NCBI RefSeq assembly: GCF_039982735.1
Contig: NZ_JBDWXV010000017.1
Location: 62,001-126,000, forward strand
DNA length: 64,000 nt
From: Saccharospirillum sp039982735
Lineage (GTDB): Bacteria; Pseudomonadota; Gammaproteobacteria; Pseudomonadales; Natronospirillaceae
Direction: 5' to 3'
This document shows positions 1-7,108 of the stretch, piece by piece. A program made the translations under genes and the position numbers. Position 1 is the first letter of the stretch, and every line of letters begins with the position of its first letter. Below the pieces are notes generated by a model. It saw only the letters and a program-made list of their open reading frames with translations. It was not told the origin of the DNA and ran no database searches.

Positions 1-942
1 CAGTTCTACACTGGGCAAGTCGAGCCCACGAGCGGCGACATCGGTGGTGACCAGCACTTTGTATTTGCCGCTACGCATGCCACTGACCACGGCGTTGCGT
101 TCTTCCTGAGTCAGGTTGCCGTGCAGAATGCCGCAGCGGCGGGTACCACTGAGCAGTAGCGAATGCAGCCGTTCAGCTTTGACGATGGTGTTGGTGAAAA
201 TAATGACCTGCTGGTTGGGGTTTTCATCCAACAGGGCAAAGATCAACTTCTCTTTGAAGCGATCGTCATGCGCCAGCATGTATTGCTGGCGAATGTTATC
301 GGGCACCGAGCGCGAGGCATGCAGCGAAATGGTCTCCGGCTGGTGCAGCAGCTTTTTGGCCATAGCTAAAACACCGCCATGCTCCAGCGTGGCTGAAAAC
401 AGCAGCGTCTGGCGCGTCGGAGAGCAATGTTCGGTAATGGCGATGACATCATCCCGGAAGCCCATGTCGAGCATGCGGTCGGCTTCATCGAACACCAGGA
501 ATTCGATGTCAGACAGTTCCAGGCTGCGCCGCTCCAGGTGCTCCTTCAACCGGCCCGGCGTGGCGATCAGAATGTCGGGCGTCTTGCGCAGTTCCGCAGC
601 CTGTTCCTGAAACGACGCGCCGCCGGTGATGCTCAGGCTGGTCACGTTGATGGCACTGCCGAGCTGGCGACACACTTGCTGGATCTGACGGGCCAGCTCA
701 CGGGTCGGTGCCAGTATCAGCGCCCGAATGCCGGTATTGGGCGACGAGCGACGATTGAACATAGACACCATGGGCAAGACAAACGCCACGGTTTTACCGC
801 TGCCGGTCTGGGCGCTGACCATCAGGTCCTTGCCGTCCAGAATGCGCGGTATCACCGCTTCCTGTACGTCGGTGGCTTCGAGAATGCCGTGCTTGGTTAA
901 CGCAGCGGAAAGCGGTGGGACGATGTCTAATTCATCAAACAC
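1..942 (-). CDS. DEAD-box ATP-dependent RNA helicase (partial, 3' end outside window)
   Basis: The gene enters from the left edge on the minus strand; the first 314 codons are in the window. Visible motifs in order are AQTGSGKT (Walker A, residues 44-51), PTREL (79-83), TPGR (128-131), DEAD (152-155) and SAT (183-185). A RGLD motif of the second RecA domain sits close to the window edge. This is the standard two-RecA-domain core of an RNA unwinding enzyme acting in ribosome assembly or mRNA turnover. The start is a GTG at 942, preceded by an AAGG Shine-Dalgarno; no in-frame ATG lies nearby upstream. The exact member (RhlE-, SrmB- or DbpA-type) cannot be told without the C-terminal extension. 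Confidence 0.95.
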   Translation of the reverse strand, partial: MFDELDIVPPLSAALTKHGILEATDVQEAVIPRILDGKDLMVSAQTGSGKTVAFVLPMVSMFNRRSSPNTGIRALILAPTRELARQIQQVCRQLGSAINVTSLSITGGASFQEQAAELRKTPDILIATPGRLKEHLERRSLELSDIEFLVFDEADRMLDMGFRDDVIAITEHCSPTRQTLLFSATLEHGGVLAMAKKLLHQPETISLHASRSVPDNIRQQYMLAHDDRFKEKLIFALLDENPNQQVIIFTNTIVKAERLHSLLLSGTRRCGILHGNLTQEERNAVVSGMRSGKYKVLVTTDVAARGLDLPSVEL

Positions 943-1096
943 TGAATGGTTACCTTATTGATCGGACAGGCTGGGCGATACAAGCGCCACGGATTGGCAG
1001 CGAGTATAGCAGACCCGCACCCGCAAACGACTCCCCCCAAACGTGCCTACAGCGACACTGACTGTCAGGTAAAAGTTCCGTCAGATCGATTACCCG

Positions 1097-1133
1097 CTAT
1101 CGGTTTATCGGTAGGCTATCGTTTTATTGATAG
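1097..1133. promoter_or_regulatory. Two tandem 18-bp palindromic repeats upstream of the DUF533 gene
   Basis: CTATCGGTTTATCGGTAG (1097-1114) is followed one base later by CTATCGTTTTATTGATAG (1116-1133). The two agree at 15 of 18 positions and each is itself an inverted repeat (CTATC...GATAG type). They lie in the 254-bp divergent intergenic region between the helicase and the DUF533 gene, about 65 bp before the latter. This looks like a double operator; the binding protein is unknown. Confidence 0.4.
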
Positions 1134-1196
1134 ATTGTGGGCGAGTAATACCACAGCGAGCGCTGTGCCAAAGAACAGCAACCCAGAGGATGCACA

Positions 1197-1922
1197 ATGA
1201 ATACACGTGGCTTGATCGACCAGTTGCTTCAATCCGGTGGCAATCTGATGCAAAACCCCTCTGTCAGCCAGGCTAAAAATGTGGCGACTGACAAGGCTTC
1301 CCAGTTGTCAGGCCTGCTTGGGGGCAACGCTGGCGGCCTGCTTTCAGGGGCTGGCGGTGGCCTGCTTGCCGGTGGCGCGCTCGGGTTACTACTTGGCAAC
1401 AAGAAGCTGCGCAAAACCGGTGGTAAAGTGGCGGGCAACCTGGCCATGTATGGCGGCCTGGCGGCACTGGGCGCGGTGGCTTACAAGGCCTACAGCAACT
1501 ATCAGCAAAACCAGGCCAGTGCCCCGCAGGGTGAACCGCAAACCGTCGATCGTCTGCCCGATGCCCAGGCGGAACAGCACAGCAATGCCATTCTGCGAGC
1601 CGTGATAGGGGCCGCCAAGGCCGACGGTCACATCGACGACAAGGAGCGCGCCCTGATCGATGGTGAGTTCGAGAAACTGAGTGACGATGCCGAGATGACC
1701 CGGTGGCTCAACCAGGAATTGCAAAAGCCACTCGACCCCGCCGACGTAGCCCGGGCGGCCACAACACCGGAAATGGGCGCAGAGATGTACTTGGCAAGCC
1801 TGCTGGTAATTGATGACCAGAACTACATGGAAAAGGCGTATCTCGGCGAGCTGGCGCGGCAGTTAAAACTGGACCCGGCACTCGTTCAGGAGCTGGACAA
1901 CCAGGTCACCGGCATGGCGTGA
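1197..1922 (+). CDS. DUF533 / YebE-like inner-membrane protein with TerB-like C-terminal domain
   Basis: The 241-aa protein matches the DUF533 (YebE) family. It has an N-terminal amphipathic stretch (MNTRGLIDQLLQSGG...) and a Gly/Leu-rich hydrophobic region at about residues 38-95, with repeated GGLL and AGGAL runs. After a Pro/Gln-rich linker comes an acidic helical domain (about 125-241) of the tellurite-resistance TerB type, with the pattern IGAAKADGHIDDKERALI. Its role is unknown beyond envelope association in related proteins. The start is supported by AGAGGA six bases before the ATG. It converges on the permease gene at 1932. Confidence 0.85.
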   Translation: MNTRGLIDQLLQSGGNLMQNPSVSQAKNVATDKASQLSGLLGGNAGGLLSGAGGGLLAGGALGLLLGNKKLRKTGGKVAGNLAMYGGLAALGAVAYKAYSNYQQNQASAPQGEPQTVDRLPDAQAEQHSNAILRAVIGAAKADGHIDDKERALIDGEFEKLSDDAEMTRWLNQELQKPLDPADVARAATTPEMGAEMYLASLLVIDDQNYMEKAYLGELARQLKLDPALVQELDNQVTGMA

Positions 1923-1924
1923 CG

Positions 1925-1941
1925 GTCGGCGTCACGCCGAC
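1925..1941. terminator. Short palindrome between convergent genes
   Basis: GTCGGCGTCACGCCGAC is a perfect 8-bp-arm palindrome sitting between the DUF533 stop and the permease stop on the opposite strand. The loop would be very tight and no T-run follows, so a terminator role is only a possibility. Confidence 0.25.
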
Positions 1942-2702
1942 AGCCAGCCCACCACACCCCGTATCAACATGCTGGCCCCTGTGGCCAGCAGCACCATTAA
2001 CACCACTCGGGCAAACACCTGTGGCGACATCCGGTCCCGCAGGCGCTGGCCTATGAGCATGCCGAGCACGGCGGGCACAAACAGCAGCACCGACATCAGG
2101 CCGTCATACCGGGTAACCAGACCCTGGCTGCCCAGGCCAACCGCGAGCACGATGGTGCCGGTAAACAACACAAAGCTCGCGGCGAATATGAACTCGGTTT
2201 TCTGCAAACCTGCGGCGATCAAAACCTGCAGCGAAGGAAACCCGAAAAAAGACGTCAGCCCGCCAAACAGACCACTGAAAAAACCGCTGATGACGTACAG
2301 CATTGTCTTTCTCTCAGGCGAGACTTTCAGGGGTTTCGACAACTGCGCCGCGATGGAAATGATCATCACCCCGCCGAGCACCATCGACAGCACATGGGTG
2401 TTCAGTGCCGACAGCAGCTGCACTGTCATCGCCATGGTCGTCAACAACACACCCACCAATAACCAGATCTGACCCAACACCCGCCACTGTTTGCGCGTCT
2501 GCGCCAGCTGCACAATGTTGGTGGCAAACCCGGAAGCCAGCACCCAGCCCATGGCCTGGGTAATGGGCACATTAAACAGAATGGTCGATGCCGGTATGGC
2601 AATAAAGGGCATGCCGAAACCCGAAATCCCCTTCACCATGCCCGACGCCATAAAAATCAGCGCCAGCCAGGGCAACAGCGACAACAGGGTTTCAAAGGTC
2701 AT
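1932..2702 (-). CDS. TauE/SafE (TSUP) family membrane permease
   Basis: This 256-aa protein is hydrophobic throughout, with about eight membrane segments. The repeated TSUP signature is visible: MVKGISGFGMPFIAIPA near residues 22-38, and SGFFSGLFGGLTSFFGFPSLQ near 140-160. The family exports or imports small sulfur compounds and organic acids such as sulfite, sulfoacetate or sulfolactate; the substrate here cannot be read from sequence. It stands alone on the minus strand, upstream neighbour the FAD oxidoreductase after about 135 bp. A second, more distant TSUP gene lies at 47102. Confidence 0.85.
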   Translation of the reverse strand: MTFETLLSLLPWLALIFMASGMVKGISGFGMPFIAIPASTILFNVPITQAMGWVLASGFATNIVQLAQTRKQWRVLGQIWLLVGVLLTTMAMTVQLLSALNTHVLSMVLGGVMIISIAAQLSKPLKVSPERKTMLYVISGFFSGLFGGLTSFFGFPSLQVLIAAGLQKTEFIFAASFVLFTGTIVLAVGLGSQGLVTRYDGLMSVLLFVPAVLGMLIGQRLRDRMSPQVFARVVLMVLLATGASMLIRGVVGWLSA

Positions 2703-2837
2703 TCAGTATTGGCTCTGTGATTGGAAGAGGAACGTCAAGATTAACGACTGAACGATGGATTGCCAGCAACGCGAGCAATACAGTGCGTTTCACCTACCCA
2801 ATGCGTTGCCTGCAAGCATTGGCCAGTACGGCCTTGT

Positions 2838-3929
2838 TTATCGCATTTGTTCAAAGACGTCATCGGCCAGTGCCATCGATGCCGTCAGTCCGGGGGATTC
2901 GATACCGAACAGATTCATCAGGCCCGGGTGAGTGGGCGATGTGCTCAGCACAAAATCATCCGCCAGGGTTCCAGCTATTCGAACTTTGGGACGCACACCC
3001 GCATAAGACGGCACCAGTTTTCCCGGATCAATACCCGGCAAATAGGTTTGAACGGCGCGGGCAAAGTCAGCCGCGCGGGCCGGGTCGACTTCATAGTCCG
3101 GCTCATCGCTGTCGAGAAAGGTGACGTCGGGACCGAAGCGGGGCTGGCCGTTCAGATCGAGCGTCAGATGAATACCGAGTCCGCCCGGCTCAGGCGTTGG
3201 GTAAAGCAGGTGCGACACTGGCAACTGGCCGCTGTAGCCGAAGTAACAGCCTTTGGCGTAGGCGGCGGTTGGCACGTCCGGCAACGCCGGCGCTACCGAG
3301 CGCGCAATAGTCAAAGCACCCAGGCCCGCTGCATTGATGACCCTGGATGCCTCTATTTGCGAGCGCTCACCGTCGCTGTCGACCACCGATACTTGCCAGT
3401 GATCGCCCTGCTTCATCACTCGCTCAACCTGGTGATGGCAAACCACATCGCCCTCATGGGCTTCTATGTCCGCCTGAAACGCCAGCATCAGTGCATGAGA
3501 ATCGATAATGCCGGTGTTCGGCGACCAGAGTGCCCGGCGACAGGCTACCTCGGGTTCCATACTGGCCACTTGCGGCTGCGACAGGTCTTCCAGCGACACG
3601 CCGTTGGCCGCCGCTGTCGACTGAAGTTTGACTAGCGTTGCTTCACCCGGTTCGTCAGTCGCCAGAATCAGCTTGCCCAACAGGCGGTGCGGGACCTGGC
3701 GTTCCTGGCAATAGGCGACCAGTTGCTCGCGCCCCTGCACACACAACCGGGCCTTGAGCGACCCCGGGCGATAGTAAATGCCAGCATGCAGCACTTCAGA
3801 ATTGCGCGAACTGGTTTCCTGACCCGGCGTGGGGTGCTGTTCCAGCACCATGACCGACTGGCCAGCAATCGCAAAGCGGCGGGCTATGGCCAGGCCGACG
3901 ACACCGGCGCCAATAACAATGACATCCAT
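2838..3929 (-). CDS. FAD-dependent oxidoreductase, L-2-hydroxyglutarate oxidase (LhgO)-like
   Basis: The 363-aa protein opens with a dinucleotide-binding fold (VIVIGAGVVGLAIAR, residues 3-17). It continues with the family feature SSRNSEVLHAGIYY around residues 40-53. It ends in a C-terminal FAD-contact motif, NLFGIESPGLTASMALA. Length and these motifs fit the DAO/GlpO-type L-2-hydroxyglutarate dehydrogenase group, which oxidises L-2-hydroxyglutarate or a related 2-hydroxy acid and passes electrons to quinone. No operon partner is obvious. A glycine- or sarcosine-type oxidase is less likely because of the LHAGIYY motif. Confidence 0.8.
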   Translation of the reverse strand: MDVIVIGAGVVGLAIARRFAIAGQSVMVLEQHPTPGQETSSRNSEVLHAGIYYRPGSLKARLCVQGREQLVAYCQERQVPHRLLGKLILATDEPGEATLVKLQSTAAANGVSLEDLSQPQVASMEPEVACRRALWSPNTGIIDSHALMLAFQADIEAHEGDVVCHHQVERVMKQGDHWQVSVVDSDGERSQIEASRVINAAGLGALTIARSVAPALPDVPTAAYAKGCYFGYSGQLPVSHLLYPTPEPGGLGIHLTLDLNGQPRFGPDVTFLDSDEPDYEVDPARAADFARAVQTYLPGIDPGKLVPSYAGVRPKVRIAGTLADDFVLSTSPTHPGLMNLFGIESPGLTASMALADDVFEQMR

Positions 3930-3993
3930 GGGGTTTCAACAATCTACAACAATGAATATCTGAAGTTTAACCGATTCAGCCCCGACCGGCACA

Positions 3994-4374
3994 TCAGGCC
4001 CAGGGTATAACCGACTTGGTGAGCGCGACCAACACCATATAGCCAAACACTAGCAGCGCCAGCACCGCGTACGCGGCCCTGCCCCGCGGCGTTCTGGCGC
4101 GCTTTATCGCCCAGGCGCCCAGCAGGATGTATAGCACCAGAGCGATCAGCTTGGCCGTCAACCAGGGCAGTTCTGTTGGCCAGAGGCCAAGCCGGACCAG
4201 CATCCAGACGCCCAGTGTGAGTAACAGGGTGTCAACAAGGTGAGGCAGGGTTCGCGCCCAACGTTGCTGCAACCAACCAGCGCCCAGTACCGAAGCGACA
4301 GCCCTTACAACAAAGAATAGACCGCTGATCACGACAAAGGTGACGTGAAAGTCGCGAATGAATCCGTAGGCCAT
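3994..4374 (-). CDS. SirB2 family integral membrane protein
   Basis: This 126-aa protein has four predicted membrane segments, at about residues 8-30, 42-62, 71-88 and 98-118. The N-terminal FIRDFHVTFVVISGLFFVVR pattern matches the SirB (invasion-expression up-regulator) family. The family's biochemical role is unknown. It is transcribed divergently from nnrS; the 88-bp gap carries an NsrR-type box, so both genes could respond to nitric oxide. Confidence 0.75.
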   Translation of the reverse strand: MAYGFIRDFHVTFVVISGLFFVVRAVASVLGAGWLQQRWARTLPHLVDTLLLTLGVWMLVRLGLWPTELPWLTAKLIALVLYILLGAWAIKRARTPRGRAAYAVLALLVFGYMVLVALTKSVIPWA

Positions 4375-4425
4375 GCCGCCCTCTGTTAGTCGGTTGCTCT
4401 AATGGCAGTGTACCCCAGCCACAAT

Positions 4426-4448
4426 AAGATGTATTCTACATGATTCTT
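4426..4448. promoter_or_regulatory. NsrR-type nitric-oxide operator upstream of nnrS
   Basis: The 23-bp stretch has AAGATGTATT in its left half and TGATTCTT at its right end. It matches the known NsrR box (AAGATGYATTT-N-AAATRCATCTT) at most positions of both halves. It lies 15 bp before the nnrS start, and nsrR itself is encoded 1.7 kb downstream. Confidence 0.65.
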
Positions 4449-4462
4449 TAAAGGAAATCATT

Positions 4463-5644
4463 ATGCCCAGCCCATTACCCGCCGTCTGGCTCAGCTATGC
4501 GTTCCGACCCTTTTTTCTGGCCAACGCCCTGTACGCCATCGTCGCCATACTGGCGTGGGTCGCCTACCTGTTTGGCGGCTGGCCGATACCCTTAACCTGG
4601 TCACCGCTGCACTGGCACAGCCATGAAATGCTCTTTGGCTGGGTACCAGCCGCCATTGCCGGTTTTCTGCTGACCGCCATGACCAACTGGACCGGCGCAC
4701 GGCCGCTGGCGGGTGGAAAGTTGCTGGCCTTGTTGCTGCTATGGGTGGCTGGCCGACTGATGTTCCTGACCGCAAGCATTTGGCCAGCCTGGCTGGTCGC
4801 CCTGGTAGACCTCTCGTTTCTGGCGACATTGGCGGTCTATGTGGCAGTGGTACTGGTTAGCCACAAGAACCACCGAAACCTGATGCTGGTTGGCGTGCTG
4901 ACCGTGTTACTGGCGGGCAATGGTCTGATGCACCTGGGTTTTATCACGGGCTCAAGCCATTGGCTGAACAGCGGTGAGCAACTGGGCCTTAGCCTGGTCA
5001 CCCTGTTAATGGCCGTTATTGCCGGGCGCATCGTACCGGCCTTTACCGGGAACTGGCTGCGCCTAAACGGCAAAAACAGCCTGGTTCGTCGCCCGGCCTG
5101 GCTCGACCGGGCAGCGCTGCTGAGCATCGCGCTGTTAATTCCGCTGGATCTGCTGCCCGTCAGCAGCAGTGTCACCGGGCCACTGGCCGTGTTTGCCGGG
5201 TTAACCAATGGGTTACGCCTGGCGCTCTGGCAAGGCGTACACACCTGGCGCGAACCCCTGCTCTGGGTGCTGCATCTGGCTTACGCCTGGCTGGGTCTAT
5301 CGCTTGTATTCCGTGGCTTGAGTGATCTGTCGCTGCTGAGTGCCACTCACTTCTGGCAACACAGCCTGGGGCTCGGTGCCATGGCCACACTGATTCTCGG
5401 TGTGATGACCCGGGTCGCACTGGGTCACACTGGCCGGCCGCTGAAACTGCCCCGGCATGCCATCTGGAGTTATTGGCTAATCACTCTGGCGACCTTGCTG
5501 CGCCTGGCGGCATCGGCACAATGGCTCGACTATCGCTGGGCCGTTAACTTTTCTGCCCTGGCCTGGATACTCGCCTTTGGTGTCTTTATCGCCTGCTATA
5601 CGACGATTCTGATCACGCCCCGTACCGACGCGCCCCGGCCATAA
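4463..5644 (+). CDS. nnrS: NnrS family haem-copper membrane protein
   Basis: The 393-aa protein has about twelve hydrophobic segments. It carries NnrS hallmarks: SYAFRPFFLANALYA at the N-terminus, WHSHEMLFGW near residue 50, and MTRVALGHTGRPL in the C-terminal half. NnrS proteins are membrane haem proteins that protect cells during nitric-oxide exposure. A candidate NsrR box sits immediately upstream and nsrR lies nearby, which fits NO-induced expression. Shine-Dalgarno AAAGGAA precedes the ATG by about seven bases. Confidence 0.9.
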   Translation: MPSPLPAVWLSYAFRPFFLANALYAIVAILAWVAYLFGGWPIPLTWSPLHWHSHEMLFGWVPAAIAGFLLTAMTNWTGARPLAGGKLLALLLLWVAGRLMFLTASIWPAWLVALVDLSFLATLAVYVAVVLVSHKNHRNLMLVGVLTVLLAGNGLMHLGFITGSSHWLNSGEQLGLSLVTLLMAVIAGRIVPAFTGNWLRLNGKNSLVRRPAWLDRAALLSIALLIPLDLLPVSSSVTGPLAVFAGLTNGLRLALWQGVHTWREPLLWVLHLAYAWLGLSLVFRGLSDLSLLSATHFWQHSLGLGAMATLILGVMTRVALGHTGRPLKLPRHAIWSYWLITLATLLRLAASAQWLDYRWAVNFSALAWILAFGVFIACYTTILITPRTDAPRP

Positions 5645-5679
5645 CGACCCGGCCGGAGAACCGCGAACCAATTCGTGTC

Positions 5680-5707
5680 TTGACACCCATAAAGATATAT
5701 ACATAAT
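5680..5707 (+). promoter_or_regulatory. Sigma70-type promoter of the 73-aa membrane protein gene
   Basis: A perfect -35 TTGACA (5680-5685) is followed after 16 bp by CATAAT (5702-5707). The -10 lies inside the first NsrR-type box, so NsrR binding would block it directly. Confidence 0.65.
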
Positions 5708-5746
5708 GACTCTTATAAAGATTCATTTATTTTGAATCTTTATAAG
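5692..5746. promoter_or_regulatory. Two tandem NsrR-type boxes, one a perfect 14-bp inverted repeat
   Basis: Box 1 (5692-5714) starts AAGATATATAC and ends ATGACTCTT. Box 2 (5718-5740) starts AAGATTCATTT and ends GAATCTT. Box 2 is embedded in a perfect inverted repeat: CTTATAAAGATTCA (5712-5725), a 7-bp spacer, then TGAATCTTTATAAG (5733-5746). No T-run follows, so an operator is more likely than a terminator. The boxes overlap and follow the -10 of the promoter at 5680. Confidence 0.7.
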
Positions 5747-5787
5747 AACCGAGCCGCGTAAGGCTCCTCCACATACAGGAGACTATT

Positions 5788-6009
5788 ATGGACGCTCATC
5801 AAAGACTGGAACTGGCCCACACCCTTATGCTACTGGCTGCTCTGGGGTTCCTGGTTGCCACCCTGAATGCCTACGTCTGGGATTTTAATCAGAGCCTGGG
5901 GGTGCAAATACTGTCACACGTGCTGATGCTGGTCTTTCCTGCGGTACTCAAGCTTTCCTATGTACTGCGGCTGCACTCGCTGAAAAGCCTGGGGCTGGAG
6001 GCGCACTAA
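5788..6009 (+). CDS. Small two-helix membrane protein in the NsrR module
   Basis: This 73-aa protein has two hydrophobic segments (about residues 10-30 and 38-58), joined by a short loop containing VWDFNQSLG, and a basic C-terminus. I do not recognise a named family. It has its own strong promoter with two NsrR-type boxes, a good Shine-Dalgarno (CAGGAG) and sits between nnrS and nsrR. It is therefore probably made in response to nitric oxide, perhaps as a partner of a haem membrane protein. Confidence 0.7.
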   Translation: MDAHQRLELAHTLMLLAALGFLVATLNAYVWDFNQSLGVQILSHVLMLVFPAVLKLSYVLRLHSLKSLGLEAH

Positions 6010-6017
6010 TGTTCAGT

Positions 6018-6185
6018 TAGCAGGTTGTTGAAAAAGGCTTCCTGCCTTTTTCAAAACACGAAAACCAAAAATCGCGATTTTTGCTTCTCTCGCAAAATCA
6101 ATGACTTAACAGTCATCAATTTTGCCGGAACGTCCATGTTCCGGTAGCAGGCGGCTGAAATCCTTTGAATTTCAACAGCCTGCTA
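6018..6185. repeat. Dispersed modular stem-loop element, copy 1
   Basis: The 168-bp element has terminal inverted repeats: TAGCAGGTTGTTGAAA on the left, the complement of TAGCAGGCTGTTGAAA on the right. It contains a series of hairpins: AAAAAGGC/GCCTTTTT, AAAAATCGCGATTTTT, and a CCGGAAC/GTTCCGG pair near 6126-6150. A longer inverted copy lies at 50793-51022. Its right terminus supplies the TAG stop codon of nsrR. No coding capacity, so a non-autonomous MITE- or REP-like element. Confidence 0.75.
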
Positions 6186-6620
6186 GACAATGCGCAGTAT
6201 CCGGGTCAGGTCGACCTGGTTCCTGGGTTGAATCAGGTCGGCCAGGGTGTATTGATCAAGCGTTGTCAGAAACGCCGTGCGTGCCTCGTTCAGTATGTTT
6301 TTCAAATTGCAGACCGGCGCTATGGAACATTCGTTGGCTGCAGAAAAACACTCGACCAGGTTCATGTCGGTTTCAGTCTCACGAAACAACACTCCAATGT
6401 TGATGTTCGCCGGGTCCTGCCCCAGCCGCAGCCCCCCGTTTTTGCCCCGCACCGCACTGACATACCCCAGCTGATTCAACTGGTTCACCACCTTCATCAG
6501 GTGGCTTTTGGAAATGCTGTAACTGTCGGCAATGGCCTGAATCGTCGTCAGGCGTTCCGGGTCGGAAGAGAGGTAGATCAGCACGCGCAGGGCATAATCG
6601 GAATAACGGGTGATGTGCAT
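6183..6620 (-). CDS. nsrR: Rrf2 family nitric-oxide-sensing repressor NsrR
   Basis: This 145-aa protein starts MHITRYSDYALRVLIYLSSDP, the typical NsrR opening with a winged HTH across residues 1-70. Three cysteines for an iron-sulfur cluster are visible (ECFSAANECSIAPVC, around residues 92-107). The upstream in-frame extension to 6767 is rejected, since the ATG at 6620 has a Shine-Dalgarno (AGGAAA) and matches family length. NsrR binds NO at its Fe-S cluster and releases operators such as those found here before nnrS and the 5788 gene. The stop codon comes from the adjacent repeat element. Confidence 0.92.
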   Translation of the reverse strand: MHITRYSDYALRVLIYLSSDPERLTTIQAIADSYSISKSHLMKVVNQLNQLGYVSAVRGKNGGLRLGQDPANINIGVLFRETETDMNLVECFSAANECSIAPVCNLKNILNEARTAFLTTLDQYTLADLIQPRNQVDLTRILRIV

Positions 6621-6717
6621 GACAGGTTTCCTGGCCAGGTTGCTTATGCGTTCAAATATAACATGAATGACAAATAACGCTTTAGAGGCCGTAGAGAAAA
6701 TAATGTTTCCGGCTCGA

Positions 6718-6745
6718 TTGACAGCCACCGCAGTTAAGCTATAAC
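6718..6745 (+). promoter_or_regulatory. Strong sigma70-type promoter for the 47-aa protein
   Basis: TTGACA (6718-6723) and TATAAC (6740-6745) are separated by 16 bp. The gene starts about 60 bp downstream. Confidence 0.55.
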
Positions 6746-6803
6746 TGTGGCTGGAGAACGCTCCCAAAAGGCTCTCCCGTTAACTAAAAACGGAGCCATC
6801 GTC

Positions 6804-6947
6804 ATGAGTAAAGAAAAGAACAAAGGCCACAAGGAAAAGAAAAAGCCCAAGGCCGCCAAAGTCGGTAACAAACCTTCCGACCTCCACAAGCCAGCCAACA
6901 CCGTTGGCGGCGCCATTGAGCGGGATCATCACAAACACGATCACTGA
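6804..6947 (+). CDS. Small lysine-rich basic protein of unknown function
   Basis: The 47-aa product begins MSKEKNKGHKEKKKPK and ends in a His/Asp cluster (ERDHHKHDH). The first half is almost all Lys, Glu and Gly; no hydrophobic segment is present. The ATG at 6804 is chosen over an upstream in-frame ATG (6747) because GGAG precedes it and the low-complexity basic start resembles small conserved proteins of pseudomonads. A strong promoter lies upstream. Function unknown; nucleic-acid or polyanion binding is a guess. Confidence 0.6.
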   Translation: MSKEKNKGHKEKKKPKAAKVGNKPSDLHKPANTVGGAIERDHHKHDH

Positions 6948-7073
6948 CACCCCCGCACCTGACAGGTCACGCCTACCCTGCGTGGCCTGCTCGCCCCCCA
7001 CTCAAACCACTCGTAAATCAACCCTGACGACCGCAATACCATTACACCTGTGGCGGTTAAACGGCTAGGCTGA

Positions 7074-7096
7074 GTTCACATTTCAAAACTGTGAAC
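7074..7096. promoter_or_regulatory. Perfect inverted repeat abutting the GH13 ribosome-binding site
   Basis: GTTCACA (7074-7080) and TGTGAAC (7090-7096) are perfect 7-bp arms with a 9-bp spacer. The AGGAG Shine-Dalgarno begins at the next base (7097). It could be a repressor operator (LacI-like symmetry) or an RNA hairpin affecting translation. Confidence 0.4.
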
Positions 7097-7108
7097 AGGA
7101 GCCTGGCA

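Noticed and set aside
427..900. Plus-strand frames over the helicase gene
   Set aside because: The minus strand carries all DEAD-box motifs in order; the plus-strand frames are shadows.
5712..5746. The perfect 14-bp inverted repeat as an intrinsic terminator of nnrS
   Set aside because: It lacks a T-run, is AT-rich and contains an NsrR box just after a promoter -10, so an operator fits better.
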